The notes under the pieces were generated by a model. The model was not told the DNA's origin. It made no database searches and worked only from the letters and a program-made list of their open reading frames with translations. The translations under genes and the position numbers were made by a program. From Margaritispora aquatica (Eukaryota; Ascomycota; Leotiomycetes; Helotiales; Discinellaceae), in the NCBI GenBank assembly GCA_007644065.1, contig VJWN01000012.1, forward strand, positions 547,758 to 611,757: a stretch of 64,000 nucleotides of DNA. The letters are read 5' to 3'. Of this stretch, positions 1 to 11,170 are shown piece by piece; position 1 is the stretch's first letter, and each line of letters starts with the position of its first letter.

Positions 1-925
1 AGGTAAGCTAAAAATCGTAAGATATTTCTCTCGACTTCATGGTATCAATCCCAATCCCAATACCATTGCCGTCACAAACTAACATAGGTAGGGTAAAGTA
101 CCTTAACATAGATTGCACATACTACCGTGTACTTTACTACCTTACCTACCTTAAGATACCTACCTAAGGTACCTAGGTAAGTTGTAGTTGAAGTCATGTG
201 ATCATCACACCTCGGATGCAAGGTCAGGTGATTGTTTGTTGTACTGTTTATCAATGATTGAGTTATAACTTCACCTTGCGTATGTACCCTACCTATATTA
301 TGGAGTTCTTGCCTCTGGCTTTAGGAGTCGAATAACATATTTGCGGGCACTAAAAATACATACTTCAATTCAATTTGTGTTGTCATCAGACTTGGAAGGT
401 GATGTCTCCCTCAAGCATATAAAGTACATACCGTAACTCTACGATCTACGATCTACGATCCACGAGTAATGACGGAGAATGTTGGTAGCGATGACTGAAC
501 TGAACATTCCCAGATGCCTCGTAATTCATACTTATCCTTATTGCTTGGTCTATATACCCTATTACCCCCCTCCAGCTTCAAGTTTCGCCCCTGTGGCTTG
601 CGGCACATTGATACCGGATAAATACATCAAGTTTCCGACCCTGTCATACAATCTTGGGACATCTTAAGGTGCTTTTGTATCCGATTCTGGGCATTGCTTG
701 TTAAATCCTACATTACTGATTGGCTGTAGTTTCGTTCCAAGTATCCTTGAACGCGTCCCAAAGCGCGTCTGACAGCTTTTCTCCCCGCAACCCGCAATCC
801 ACAATCCGCACCCTGCAAGCTGATGTGAGACTTGAAATCGTCTGCGTGCGGGCAGACATCGTCTTCTTAATTGTGACAAAAACAAACCTTCTTTCTTGAG
901 TACCAAACTTAAAGGTCGGGCCACG
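1..925. other. gene-free left edge
   Basis: I see no convincing gene here. Short open frames are not supported by any domain or codon pattern. At about 141-180 there is a cluster of TACCT/AGGTA words containing the palindrome CCTAGG, a motif that recurs in other intergenic regions of this window. The last few hundred bases are the likely promoter of the gene starting at 926. Confidence 0.5.
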
Positions 926-2272
926 ATGTCTACGCAGGGGAGCTCATTTGGCCTCAATCGTCGATATAGTTCAATCGCGGCGATTCTTCTCGTTCTGATC
1001 TGGCTTTGGGTAGCTCTGGACCGACCGTATTCGCTTCCCACCCACATTTACTGGAACATCTACTCCAATGGACCACTTTCATCACAGCCACTCGACGCCT
1101 TCGAGCTACCACCCGTGGAATCGGACGCCATACGAAGTATCTGTGCAGAGACGACATGGAACGATGGATTGGTCTTCACATGCGATGAGGCTGTTGGGGG
1201 AATTGGGAGTGTGCGAAACTCCATGCTGAATTGCGTTCGATATGCAATTGCTGCTGGTGCGGCGCTGGTGCTTCCCAAATGTGATTTGAGAGATCCTGCA
1301 GATGTCTTTCATGTCAGAACTGGAGATAAGAAGAAGCTGGATTACATGTTTGACGTTCAGCATTTCGTCAATTCCATGAGTCTTTCTTGTCCAGGACTAA
1401 GGCTGTTTGACTCCGTCATTGAAGTCGACGACTACAGTTTTGCTCACAAGCCTGTCCCACTTTCCCCAGAAAGCTTGGTGGACAATATCCCATCTACTGG
1501 CCTTCCAGCACCGGAAAATTGGCGCGCATCATTCGACACTTGGCTGGAGACATATGGAACTCGGGTGGGAGTCGAGCCGGTCATCGTGGCCTTGAGTCGT
1601 TCATACATACAATACCCGATCTATTCTGACGGCGAGGATTTCGCCATGATATTCGGCACCGTCTTGCAGTTCCCACAGGAGATTCGCATATTGGCGACCA
1701 AGATCTTGGTAGCCATATCAAAGGCCTTCGATTTGCCCATCGATTTAAACAAACTTATCGTCCCAAATTCCTTTTTAGGATGCCATCTCAGCACCGACAA
1801 GGACCCCACAGAAGTAGGACCTCGATCCACATCCCCCGACACGAGCGCAGCACGATACGAAACGCAGCTACAAAACTACCTCGCGCAAGCACCGCGCAAC
1901 AACCCAGCGTTCATCTACCTCGCCTCAGGCGACGCTGCGGAAATTGGTCGCTTCAAATCAGACGCCGCGAAGGTCCATCTGAACGTCACGACCAAACACG
2001 ACCTCTTCGCCAGCTCTCCGGAAGACACCGAGGCCCTGGCGAGGCTGACCTGGGACCAGCAGGCCATGGTTGATTTCCTGGTTCTGCTCCGAGGAAGCGA
2101 TTTTGGTGGCGTGGCGCATTCGGCGTTTGCGTGGAATGTCGCGCTGAAGAGACATCAGAATAGCCATATTATGGATTATCTAGATGGGGGGCAGGGTCTG
2201 AGTGATGAATTTAGTAAGATCTACGGCATCTCGAGGGCGAGTCCTGAGTTTGCTTCTTGTATGTGGCCTTGA
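926..2272 (+). CDS. putative O-fucosyltransferase-like type II membrane protein
   Basis: A single-exon frame encodes 448 residues. I chose the ATG at 926 because the longer frame from 896 begins with TTG. A short cytoplasmic N-terminus is followed by one hydrophobic segment at about residues 15-30 (SSIAAILLVLIWLWVAL), a signal-anchor layout typical of Golgi enzymes. The lumenal part carries GGIGSVRNSMLNCVRYAI at about residue 100 and a Cys-His block (GCHLSTDKDP) at about residue 285, then YLASGDAAEIGRF. This pattern matches a fungal family usually described as GDP-fucose protein O-fucosyltransferase-like, in which GxRN and the downstream HLR-like loop bind the sugar nucleotide. Here the loop reads HLSTDKD rather than HLR, so the donor may differ. 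Family assignment is from memory of motifs; substrate is unknown. No neighbour suggests a pathway. Confidence 0.6.
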   Translation: MSTQGSSFGLNRRYSSIAAILLVLIWLWVALDRPYSLPTHIYWNIYSNGPLSSQPLDAFELPPVESDAIRSICAETTWNDGLVFTCDEAVGGIGSVRNSMLNCVRYAIAAGAALVLPKCDLRDPADVFHVRTGDKKKLDYMFDVQHFVNSMSLSCPGLRLFDSVIEVDDYSFAHKPVPLSPESLVDNIPSTGLPAPENWRASFDTWLETYGTRVGVEPVIVALSRSYIQYPIYSDGEDFAMIFGTVLQFPQEIRILATKILVAISKAFDLPIDLNKLIVPNSFLGCHLSTDKDPTEVGPRSTSPDTSAARYETQLQNYLAQAPRNNPAFIYLASGDAAEIGRFKSDAAKVHLNVTTKHDLFASSPEDTEALARLTWDQQAMVDFLVLLRGSDFGGVAHSAFAWNVALKRHQNSHIMDYLDGGQGLSDEFSKIYGISRASPEFASCMWP

Positions 2273-3138
2273 AGCCTGTTAGGGACGGCTAGGTTAGGGC
2301 AGGAGATTGATTAGGGGGAAATGTCTGAACTTTGGAAAGTGATTCGGTCTGTTTTGGCGCAATGGGGGGAATCGGTGTAGAACTAGGCATCGAGGCGTTA
2401 GGTTTAGTGAGTAATTCATGTCCTCCAAAGAGACAAAGCATACATCGCGGGGAAAGGACAACATAATGCACATCCGAACATTAAGAACATATGTTACTTG
2501 GCCTTAGAAGTGGTCCCGCCTGGCCTTATTTCGTGCAGAACAATGACTACATCACTAGGGATGGAGTTAGGTATCTAGCCAACGTTTAGCTCCTGTCAGT
2601 GTACCATATATCCAGCTCAGTACCTTGTGACTAAATCACATGATCTACTTCTAGGCGAGAAGTCTGTCGGGGAAAGTCACCATTAGACCGTGCACAGTTC
2701 CTCCTAATGTTTCTGTTTATATCTATGGCATGAATCTATGAAGCTAGGTGGTGGTTAAGATGTATATGATTTGCATTTCTATTTCTTGTATAACTGTATT
2801 TCGTGTTTTCTTAAGAGTTTGATTCATTACCTAGCTTCACGACCGCTAGCACTACCTATTGTAACAAATAAGTGCCTTTGAAAGATGTCAGAGATTTCTC
2901 ATTTACTCAGACTCTACCTGGTGAATTAGTGCAATCTAGTTTTTGAACACATAGCTCTTGTCTATTATTCAGACCGTCCAGTTGTAGTGTAAATTGTTTT
3001 CTTGAAGCGTCTGATTCAATACCCATATAGCTGTATCATTATTGCTACCACTGATTGTGCTACATGCTCTCGAATTTAGCGCAACAACTAGAGGCTTCTT
3101 CTCTAGTTGGAAGTTAGTGAATAAGTTCACACCCACAG
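2273..3138. other. intergenic region, possibly holding the lost 5' part of the next gene
   Basis: This stretch is AT-rich with no open frame of note. I searched the plus strand for a first exon that would supply the opening half of the J domain (a DxYxxLGV-type start ending in a CA|GT donor) and found none. Two CA|GT candidates near 2598 and 2620 are preceded by residues that do not resemble a J domain. Confidence 0.5.
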
Positions 3139-4150
3139 CCCGGACAAAAACCAAGACAACCTTACCGCCCTGGAGAGATTCCAAGCTATCCAAGCCGCAT
3201 ACGAGACCATCATCTCGTCAGGCCAATTCTCCGACAGCGGCAACGTTGGCAACTTGGACGACTCTAATGCTAATCTTGACGTCGAAGAAAATGCGATCAA
3301 ACCATACGAATGTTTCCCCGGCTGCGGCTGCGCGAACACGATCCCAATCCCCAAGGCCAAGCGACACGCGAAGCTTTTCTTCCAGGCGTTGGCCCAAGAC
3401 TGCAAGGCCGCGAATCCCCATTCCAATGCCCCAAAGTCGAAGCGGGAGCGATTGAGAGTGGAGGGAATGAAGCTCCTCATTGCCGAGAAGGAGGTCGCTG
3501 AGACGGGATACACGAATACAGCCCTCGTTGCGTTTGCGGACGTGCAGCAGTGGCGGGCGGATCTTGAAAGGAGGTTGAGGGATCTCAAGCCCCTGAAGCC
3601 GAGGCTGAGTGGTGGATTGGAGGAGGGCGGAGAGGTGTCTAATGAGGAGTATGAGCACTTTGCTTGGGAGCAATGGCGACAAGAGAGGATCGAGGAGCAG
3701 TTTGTCATTCCTGCTAAATTTAATGTACATACTGCTATGGAAAAGCCTTTGGCTGTGTCCTGGAACGTGCGAGATGGAAATACAAAGTCGGACCCGAAGT
3801 CTTGTGGGTCAGCAATCAAGCGAGAACGAAAGAGAGCCGCCAAGTTGTTGAAGATTTCTCGAGCTGGATCTGGATCTGGTGCTGACCACTTCCTCAAGAC
3901 GAGCCATCTTAATGCAGATGGCAAATACGCAGACAATGAACGGCAAATTAAGCTCCAAGCTGACAAGTGGACCAAGGCGGCTATGGAACACTATGGAGAG
4001 AAAGAAGATGGAAGTTGGGCATTGCTGTGTTTGAAAGTAGGAAATCAGCATGGCATCGAGGAGATCAAGCAGATGCCTTTGGAGAGTATCAGGTGGAGTG
4101 CCTGTCCTGTGGATAGGCCTTCGGAAGACTACCACAAGCTCAGGATATAG
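3139..4150 (+). CDS. J-domain protein, 5' part missing or unrecognised
   Basis: The frame is open from 3125 and contains the second half of a DnaJ J domain. An intron acceptor ending CACCCACAG at 3138 would restore the HPDKN signature at the exon junction; it is followed by helix III/IV-like residues (LERFQAIQAAYETI). After the J domain come about 300 residues I do not recognise: a cysteine pair region (CFPGCGCAN) near the start, a basic and charged helical stretch around KSKRERLRVEGMK, and a C-terminal block rich in Lys, Glu and Trp. J domains stimulate Hsp70 ATPase through HPD. The expected first half of the domain and a start codon are not visible within about 850 bp upstream. The first in-frame start-like codon is TTG at 3254, beyond the J motif. 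It is either 5'-truncated or has a distant, diverged first exon. The 3' end, a TAG at 4148, looks normal. Confidence 0.5.
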
Positions 4151-5161
4151 CGTTTCAGGTTGCAGATCGGATAATTGAGGTTCAATAGACAACTATTTAG
4201 GATCGACATAATTTAATGCCTGGATTCTTTTATTAAAATGTTCTATTCTGATGGCGACTGAAAGATGTGATATTTCCGCTACCTGAATCACAGGCTACGC
4301 TGTGCCTCTAAGATAAAATTAACAAAGGCTCTTTAATCTCATCTGCATCTTTTATTTCTTATACTTTGCTCGTATCAAAGTCGTCTAAGACAGATCTGCC
4401 TGGGGTAAGTGACATCGGTTAGATTGAATCATGTGATACTAAGGTAGTGAAGTGCAATCATGTGACACTGGCTGAGGCTGCAGTGGACAAATCTTGTATC
4501 ATGAGCAACAGCAGCAAACACATCCATCACATAGTTATGTGAAGAGTAACCAAACACAAGTGTATTGCCAATGTTAGCAAACCATAAATCCTGTCGTTCT
4601 CCAAATGTTTGGACATAATCAATTACATGTCGTTCTCTGCTTTTGTTGCTCAGGCTGCCTGTCATTACTGGTGGTTTCCACTCTATTGCCGTACTTTAAT
4701 TCATATATTGGTGGAGGCAGCATCAAGCCCAATGTGGGAATCAAAAGCTTATTGAGGCAAGAGACAAGAGTCTTGGAAGAAGCTTTATAGCCAGTAGCTT
4801 TACGTTCGGAAGATTTCTGATCATGACTATTTATCCGCTTCCACATGACAGCTTTGAAGTCATGATATTGCAGCAACCGGACGGGCAAAGAGGTCAAAGC
4901 CTACCTTCTTCAACCACGTCGTTGATACAGTATGCTCAAAAGAAGCCAAGCTGCCGATAAAGCCTCCACTCAGGAACGGCTGGGGATTGGCTTACCCGTG
5001 CTGCACAGAGGTGGGTAGGCTGGGCATTGGTCTGGGGTGTTAAACGAGACCAGCAATGTCACTTCAAGTCTACACCCATGAATAATCACTTTGTATCCAC
5101 CTTCCTGTTTACACTCATCATCACTTCAACATCGTCTAACACACCTGCAACCTTCCCTTTT

Positions 5162-5168
5162 CTTATCT
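5162..5168 (-). promoter_or_regulatory. GATA-factor motif (HGATAR) upstream of permease
   Basis: The sequence CTTATCT reads AGATAAG on the minus strand, a match to HGATAR, the binding site of fungal AreA/NIT2-type nitrogen regulators. It lies about 330 bp before the permease start. A six-base motif is common by chance, so this is suggestive only. Confidence 0.3.
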
Positions 5169-5335
5169 GCAATACAGTAACCATCGCATTCAGTCGCTCC
5201 GGTCCAGACGCGCCGATATTCCCAGACAAGGCTCACAGCGAATTGCGGTTTGTATTCAGCGCCATGTCGCACACGGAGGGACAAGCGTGCCCAAGATCAA
5301 TCAAGCATCTCAAGCAAACGCCGAGAAGAGTAACT

Positions 5336-5342
5336 CTTATCT
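5336..5342 (-). promoter_or_regulatory. second GATA-factor motif upstream of permease
   Basis: A second CTTATCT (AGATAAG on the minus strand) lies about 155 bp before the permease ATG. Two identical sites within 180 bp ahead of an amino-acid permease fit nitrogen-catabolite control by an AreA-type factor, which is known for such permeases in Aspergillus and Neurospora. Occupancy is inference. Confidence 0.35.
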
Positions 5343-5496
5343 TGGTGTCAAGAAGCAGCGTCTGTGAGTGGCAGGCAGTTCGGAAATAGGTCTTGGAAGC
5401 TTCATGGGTATTTTCCTTTAAGAAGATGGAGGTCCACTCCGCTCTAGAACCACCGCGCTACTTTTCACGAGTCACTTTGGATACTGCTCGTTCAAG

Positions 5497-7557
5497 ATGT
5501 CGCACTCACCACAGAAATCAGAGGAGGCAAAGGAGATGGGCATCAGCTCTCCTGTTCATTCAGACTTGGAACATGATGCTGGAATTGTTAATAAGTCTGC
5601 TCCCTTGGCTCGCCAACTCAAGGGCCGTCATATGCAGATGATCGCCATTGGTAGGAAAGCTTATATAATACCAAGTGTCTTAGCTAACTTCCAAAGGTGG
5701 TGCGATCGGCGCTGGTCTTTTCGTTGGATCTGGTGGAGCTTTGGCAAACGGTGGGCCAGGTAGTTTGGTATGTACTTCGAATAAAGATATCTCTACAGTA
5801 CTGACTTACTGACTCTGCCAGGTTCTTTGCTATATCATCGTCGGTTCCATGCTCTTGTGCACTGTCCAAGCTCTTGGCGAACTCGCAGTTCTGTTCCCTG
5901 TCAACGGTGCATTCTTCACATACATTGTGCGATTTGTTGATCCTTCCTTGGGATTCGCTATTGGGTGGGATTACGCCATCGGCTGGTTGACCGTCTTACC
6001 ATTCGAACTTACTGCTGCTGGACTCACCATTCAATTTTGGAGAACGGATATCAATATTGGCGTTTGGATTGGTGCTTTCCTCGCCTTCTTGATTATTATC
6101 CAAGTATGGGGTGTACGTGGCTATGGCGAAGGTATGAAATAGCCCACGAAACCATATAGTATACTGACTGGAGTAGTTGAGTTTGTCCTTAGTATCATTA
6201 AGATCATGGGTTGCGTTGGCTTCATCATCCTTGGTATTATCATCAACTGCGGTGGAGTAGGCGATCAAGGATATATTGGCGCTAAATACTGGCACGAACC
6301 AGGAGCCTTTAACAATGGCTTCAAGGGATTCTGCTCTGTGTTTGTTGTTGGTAAGTTATTCTCTATTTGCTCTACACTTGAATAAGCGAGAAGCATTCCC
6401 TTCACAATATCTAGACTTGTGGCTGCACCACAAGTGAATTATATTGCACCATTTTCATTGTTTCTGCGCAACCGCATTGGCAGAATCAAGCAACGATAAA
6501 TCGCGCGCAGCAGCTCCCTGTGTTCTCTGAAGTCTAGGCTAACACAAATGCAGCTTCCTTCGCCTTTGGAGGAACAGAGCTCGTCGGTCTTGCAGCTGCC
6601 GAAGCCGCCAACCCACGCAAGTCCATTCCCCAAGCCACCAAGCAAGTTTTCTGGCGTATCAGCTTCTTCTACGTGCTCTCGCTATTCATTCTCGGCCTCA
6701 TTGTCCCAAGCGACAACGAGAACTTGCTCAGTGCTTCAAACGCCAACACCAAGTACTCCGCCTTCGTGATCGCCATCAGATTAGCTGGAATCAAGGTCCT
6801 CCCATCAATCTTCAATGCCATCATCACCATCTCAGTCATCTCCGTGGCTAACAGCTGCACCTTCGCCTCCACGCGAACCCTACAGGCTTTGGCTGAGCGT
6901 GGCATGGCACCCAAATTCCTAGCCTATGTCGACAGCAAAGGTCGTCCAATCTGGGGTGTTCTTGTCCAACTTCTATTCGGACTCATTGCTTTCGTGGGCG
7001 AGTCAGGAAAGTCGGGCATTGTGTTCAACTGGCTACTGGCGTTGTCAGGACTTTCCAACTTCTTCGTCTGGGCCTCCATCAATCTGGCACACATCAGATT
7101 CCGCGCTGCTTGGAAGGCACAAGGTCACGTCAAGGCAGAGTTGCCATTTGAAGCCATGTTCGGTGTTGCTGGAAGCTACTACGGCCTAGCCTTGAACATC
7201 ATCTGCTTGATTGCCACGTTTTACGTTGCACTTTTCGTAGGTCCCTTTCACATCACATTCCATCCTTTCATCCCCAACTACCCATATCAAGCAAACAAGC
7301 AAACACTAACAAGCCCAAAGCCCATTGGCGGATCACCCGACGCGCAAAACTTCTTCTCCTATTACATCGCCGCGCCCATCGTCATCGCGCTGTACCTGGG
7401 CTGGAAGATCTACACACGCAACTGGCAGATGTTCATCCCCGCTTCGACAATGGACATCACTTCCATGCGTCGTTCGATCGAGCTGGATCCAGAGGACATG
7501 CCGCCACCAAAGACGTGGAGGAATGCCCCTATGAGGGTTGTTCGTGCGCTTTTCTAA
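5497..7557 (+). CDS. amino-acid permease (APC superfamily, fungal YAT type)
   Basis: Six exons give about 542 residues: 5497-5650, 5697-5767, 5822-6131, 6177-6350, 6554-7236 and 7321-7557, with all phases matching. A charged cytoplasmic N-terminus leads to RHMQMIAIGGAIGAGLF, the TM1 signature of yeast-type amino-acid transporters, followed by NGAFFTYIVRFVDP and DYAIGWLTVLPFE, also typical. About 12 membrane segments are expected, moving amino acids into the cell with protons across the plasma membrane. The last intron (7237-7320, GTAGGT, CTAAC branch point, AAG acceptor) is 84 nt with no in-frame stop, so an unspliced reading adds 28 residues that break the conserved loop running from ALF into PIGGSP. 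The ATG at 5497 is the only sensible start. The specific substrate cannot be read from sequence. Two GATA motifs lie upstream. Confidence 0.88.
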
Positions 7558-9427
7558 GTTAGCAGTTTACATTTGAGTCCATTGTTGCATAAAGCTCGAG
7601 CAGTGAGTGGGTGGGGGTGGTAGATAGAACTCATTTAGTAGAATCATGAAGTCTTGAATACTAGATCAAGCCGCGTAAATGTCTCTCCATGACCTTGATT
7701 CAGTCTCATATTCGCAGCCGCAGTCTCATCTGTACAATCGAATTAACATGAATCATCTCAACATCTAGACCACATTTATCTTCACGATCGTGTCTCACAG
7801 TCCCCATCCCGGTTGATAGCGTGCGTGTCTGTGTCTGGGCTCACAAGCGCCACAGTCCAGATGTACGTTGTTCCCCAGTCCACAAGAAGATACCAAAATG
7901 CAGTCATCTCACCTCGGCCATGCTTCCCGAATCGTTCGTGGCATTCGTCAACCGCCAACAAACCCCGGTGGGACTCGGGTGGTGGCTGTTGTGCCTTTCG
8001 TGCGTTATCGCTACTGTATGCATGTTGCTGATGGAGGTGTGGTGTTGGATGACAGCATCATGTACGCCTCATTCTTTGGTGAGGATTTTGGTGGTCACAC
8101 TTAGACGCCTTGCTTATCATGCCTGTCGACTATACTAGAGTAACAATTTCCGTTCTTCACTCACCCACTCACTCCCTCACTCGTACTTGAATATGTCTCT
8201 ATTGAAATTGATACGGAATAGCAAGTGCGCCAAACATCACATCTAGAACCAAGACTGCTGCTTGATGTCTCGGGTACCTACCTACCGACCTTATGTGGTG
8301 AGTGACACAGGGCAGTGACGCCCACCTGCCTAATGGAGAAAACGTTCCCAACGTGGACGCCACGTGCGCCACTCCCGTTTCCCAATTCCCTATTGGTGTG
8401 GCTGTTGTTTCTCATTCATTCATCCATGCCAGGGAATGAGCTGGTGAGGTGGGGTGGGCGTGGTGGCAAGTTTGGTTCGAGTATGTCTAAGTGAGTGAGT
8501 GAGTGAGTGAGTGAGTGAGAGGTCGAGTGGTGAGTAAGTAGACGAATGTGCGACAAGATTGACGGATGTCACGTACTAGGTAGAAACCATACTATTGATT
8601 GGCATATCCGTCAAGAGGAGGAGAGCCATAAGGCAGTCAGCCAAGCGAAACCAACGAGTCCTTCTACCTCCCTCCTGTTAACTGATTGTGGTTGGCTTTT
8701 ACAAGTTCGCGTATGCCTTCACCAAGCGCTTTCGGAACTTCTTGGTACTTACATATGGATACCTCTTAAGCCTGCAAGATTGTTTTAGAACAGTCCTTCC
8801 ACTCAAGAAGCGTCCAATTATTTTGTAGTGTGCTAGTAGCGAGTAGTTTGAGCCAAACTTGATGTCGATGTGAAATCCAACTTTGAACTTGAATATTATA
8901 ATTTGATCTGAGAATGGATTTCATAATAAGCTGTACTCGCTTGAACTTTCTTAGACGTGTGTGGCGTCTCCCAAAGATTCTTCTACTATTTATGAACACC
9001 TATAGACCTCTTAGAATGCTCGTTGTTCAGAGTATGGGTATGATCATGTGATTTTCATGAGAAGCGAGGTGAGGGAGGACGTAACTAAAGTAGGCAATTA
9101 GTTACCCGTGATAGAGAGCCAGAAGGACTTTGATGACTATAGTAGCCGTTTTAATTCGAAGAGTAAGAGCCATCCTCGTGTAGTTGTTAGGTCTAAAAAA
9201 ACCTAGATGATGAAGTGAATATTTCGGGAAGTTAGCCCATTCGCGCCTTCTCTTTACCGCCATTGCAAGAATAATGTTCTGCTTCTTCTTCTTTTCAGCG
9301 AAATGTTGAATCCCTATCATACATCAATGCCATCAATCGATAATCACCCATCTATTTCTTTGAATAACACATATATTTATTGGTAAAGCCATTATTCTCA
9401 TAAAACCTTCACAGAAGCGCGTTCACA
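7558..9427. other. intergenic region with GAGT microsatellite
   Basis: No gene is supported across about 1.9 kb. Frames around 7813-8138 overlap each other in three phases with no domain. A (GAGT)n run is at 8490-8520 and a TACC-rich stretch near 8270-8290. Confidence 0.5.
8490..8520. repeat. (GAGT)n microsatellite
   Basis: About seven tandem copies of the tetranucleotide GTGA/GAGT, directly readable. It lies in an intergenic region and is probably of slippage origin. Confidence 0.9.
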
Positions 9428-10655
9428 ATGGCAAACTATAAATGGCGATACGACCCACCAGAGACCAAGCCAGAGCTTCTAGAGCTCGAGGACTACCTGG
9501 ACTTGATTAAAGAGCTAAGCAAACATGTAAAGCACTTCACGGGCTTCACAGGGCACTCCTAACATCGCACACACACAGGAATCCCTTGCTCAAGCATCCC
9601 CCACACTCAAAGCAGAGCTAGAAACCACCCGAAAAATGATGGCATGGCGGTGGACATCTGAAGTGTGGCCTAGAAACAAAGAAAAACGTGGGGAAAGATG
9701 GGGACAGGTCCTTGGTGAGTATATATGGGCAGGATTGAAGAAGAGAGAAGTTTGCCATACGATATTCACCGATGATTGGGTTCGACTGCAATCCAAATAT
9801 GTTGAGAGACTACGATGCGTTGAGGGTACTCCGGGATGGAAGTCACACTCTCACATGTATTCGCTGCTGAACTCGATACTCGATACCGTTCGGAAGTGTG
9901 CTGTGGATGACAGCACAGCCCAAATCTATGACGAAGAGAGGCTGCAGTTGATGCGTAGGCAGATACCCAGGATAAATTCGTTTCGGGGAAGACTTGAGAT
10001 GTCTAGAACAATTGTAAGCTTTCGTCAAATAGGACCTTCATATCAATACTGATTCTAACACAAACCACAGTTTCCAGAACACCCGCACAGCACGCCAGTG
10101 TTCAAAGAAGTATATTACGCTCTGAAAGACGAGTGGCTCAATTTCTGCGAGCAACCCTCCGTCGCTCCTGACCACGTCAAGAAGTATGCAGAAATGGCAG
10201 CATTCTCGCTGTTACTAAACAACAAAAATTACAAAAAGGTTATTTTTGCAATCACTATGATGTATCGATATGTGGAAGAACACATCTTTTGGAGTAAGAC
10301 ACTTGAGAACAACGAAGAGGATCTCGGGAAGCCTATGGGACCAGGAAAATTTGGACTGCTGCATTCACCGCAGGCTTCGCATGTTATCAATCCGATCCAC
10401 AAACTGCTGTTCTTTTCGACGTTGAAAAATGAGTTAGATCGTTTGAGTCAAAAGAAACCCGGTGATGGCGAGATGCTTGATGGGGAGATAGGCGAAGGAA
10501 TATATCTTGATCCCGAGGCAATCAGTGAAGAGGCTAACGACAAGGCGAGAGCTGCTAGAGAGCCAATGTCAAGTGAGCAGATGATGACCTTTATTGGTAA
10601 TATGGCAGATAATGAGCCTATGGGAAGTGGAAGACAAAAAGCGATGAGCTTTTAA
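9428..10655 (+). CDS. hypothetical protein, three exons
   Basis: Exons 9428-9526, 9579-10013 and 10071-10655 join in phase 0 to give about 372 residues. Both introns have GTAA donors and CTAAC branch points shortly before CAG acceptors, which strongly supports a real gene. The N-terminus is acidic and helical (ELLELEDYLDLIKELSKH), the middle is rich in Trp and Arg (MMAWRWTSEVWPRN), and the C-terminal third contains FSLLLNNKNYKKVIFAITMMYRYVEEHIFW, which looks like a buried helical pair. The tail is acidic and ends in KAMSF. No signal peptide or clear membrane span is seen. I do not recognise the family; it may be a lineage-specific protein. The motif array begins about 515 bp downstream. Confidence 0.7.
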
Positions 10656-11170
10656 AGGAGTTTGGATGAAAATTGTTGGTGTCTATGGGAACTTGTATAT
10701 ACTGCGGTGTTGAAGCCATCGGCTAGTAGCCCAAACAAAGTTAATTCTTTATTAGTACAAACTTCTCTCTTGCTTTGAACAACATTTTTATGACTTCGTG
10801 AAAGCTGATATGGTTTCGTGCTGTTTGTAAAACTTTTGCTTTCTGATAGGCTAATACTTTGTCTTTGAGAAATAATACCTGTTTATTGCTGTGGGTAGTA
10901 TATATCATTCTAATTGTTCTACAAAAAAGGAAAACCCTCAGTATCTCTACCATGGATTATATTTGATCGTACTATTTTAGCAGGCCAACTGATCTCTCCT
11001 CAGGTACCGCCAAACAATAGAAGGCCAAAAAGGCCACCATCCTTTTCACTAGTTCAGTCATCTACTCTCACACTACCATGCCATCAGATTAGACATTACA
11101 ACACACCAAGACACTACTTACTTCCTTTTGATTAACCAAGTTACAGACTATTCAATTAAGCGAAGAGTCG
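10656..11170. other. intergenic region before motif array
   Basis: AT-rich sequence with no supported gene. It is presumably the 3' flank of the hypothetical gene ending at 10655. Confidence 0.5.

Larger units (their letters stand above)
4151..5496. other. intergenic region, promoter of amino-acid permease gene
   Basis: No gene is supported. Small frames at 4605-4897 and 5027-5389 have no recognisable content. The 3' half holds two GATA-type motifs, listed separately, ahead of the permease start at 5497. Confidence 0.5.

Noticed and set aside
3127..3975. 282-residue minus-strand frame
   Set aside because: It overlaps the J-domain gene on the opposite strand and has no domain; the plus frame carries the J motif and is preferred.
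7813..8138. cluster of three overlapping small frames
   Set aside because: Three phases open at once in a GC-moderate stretch with no domain; expected by chance.
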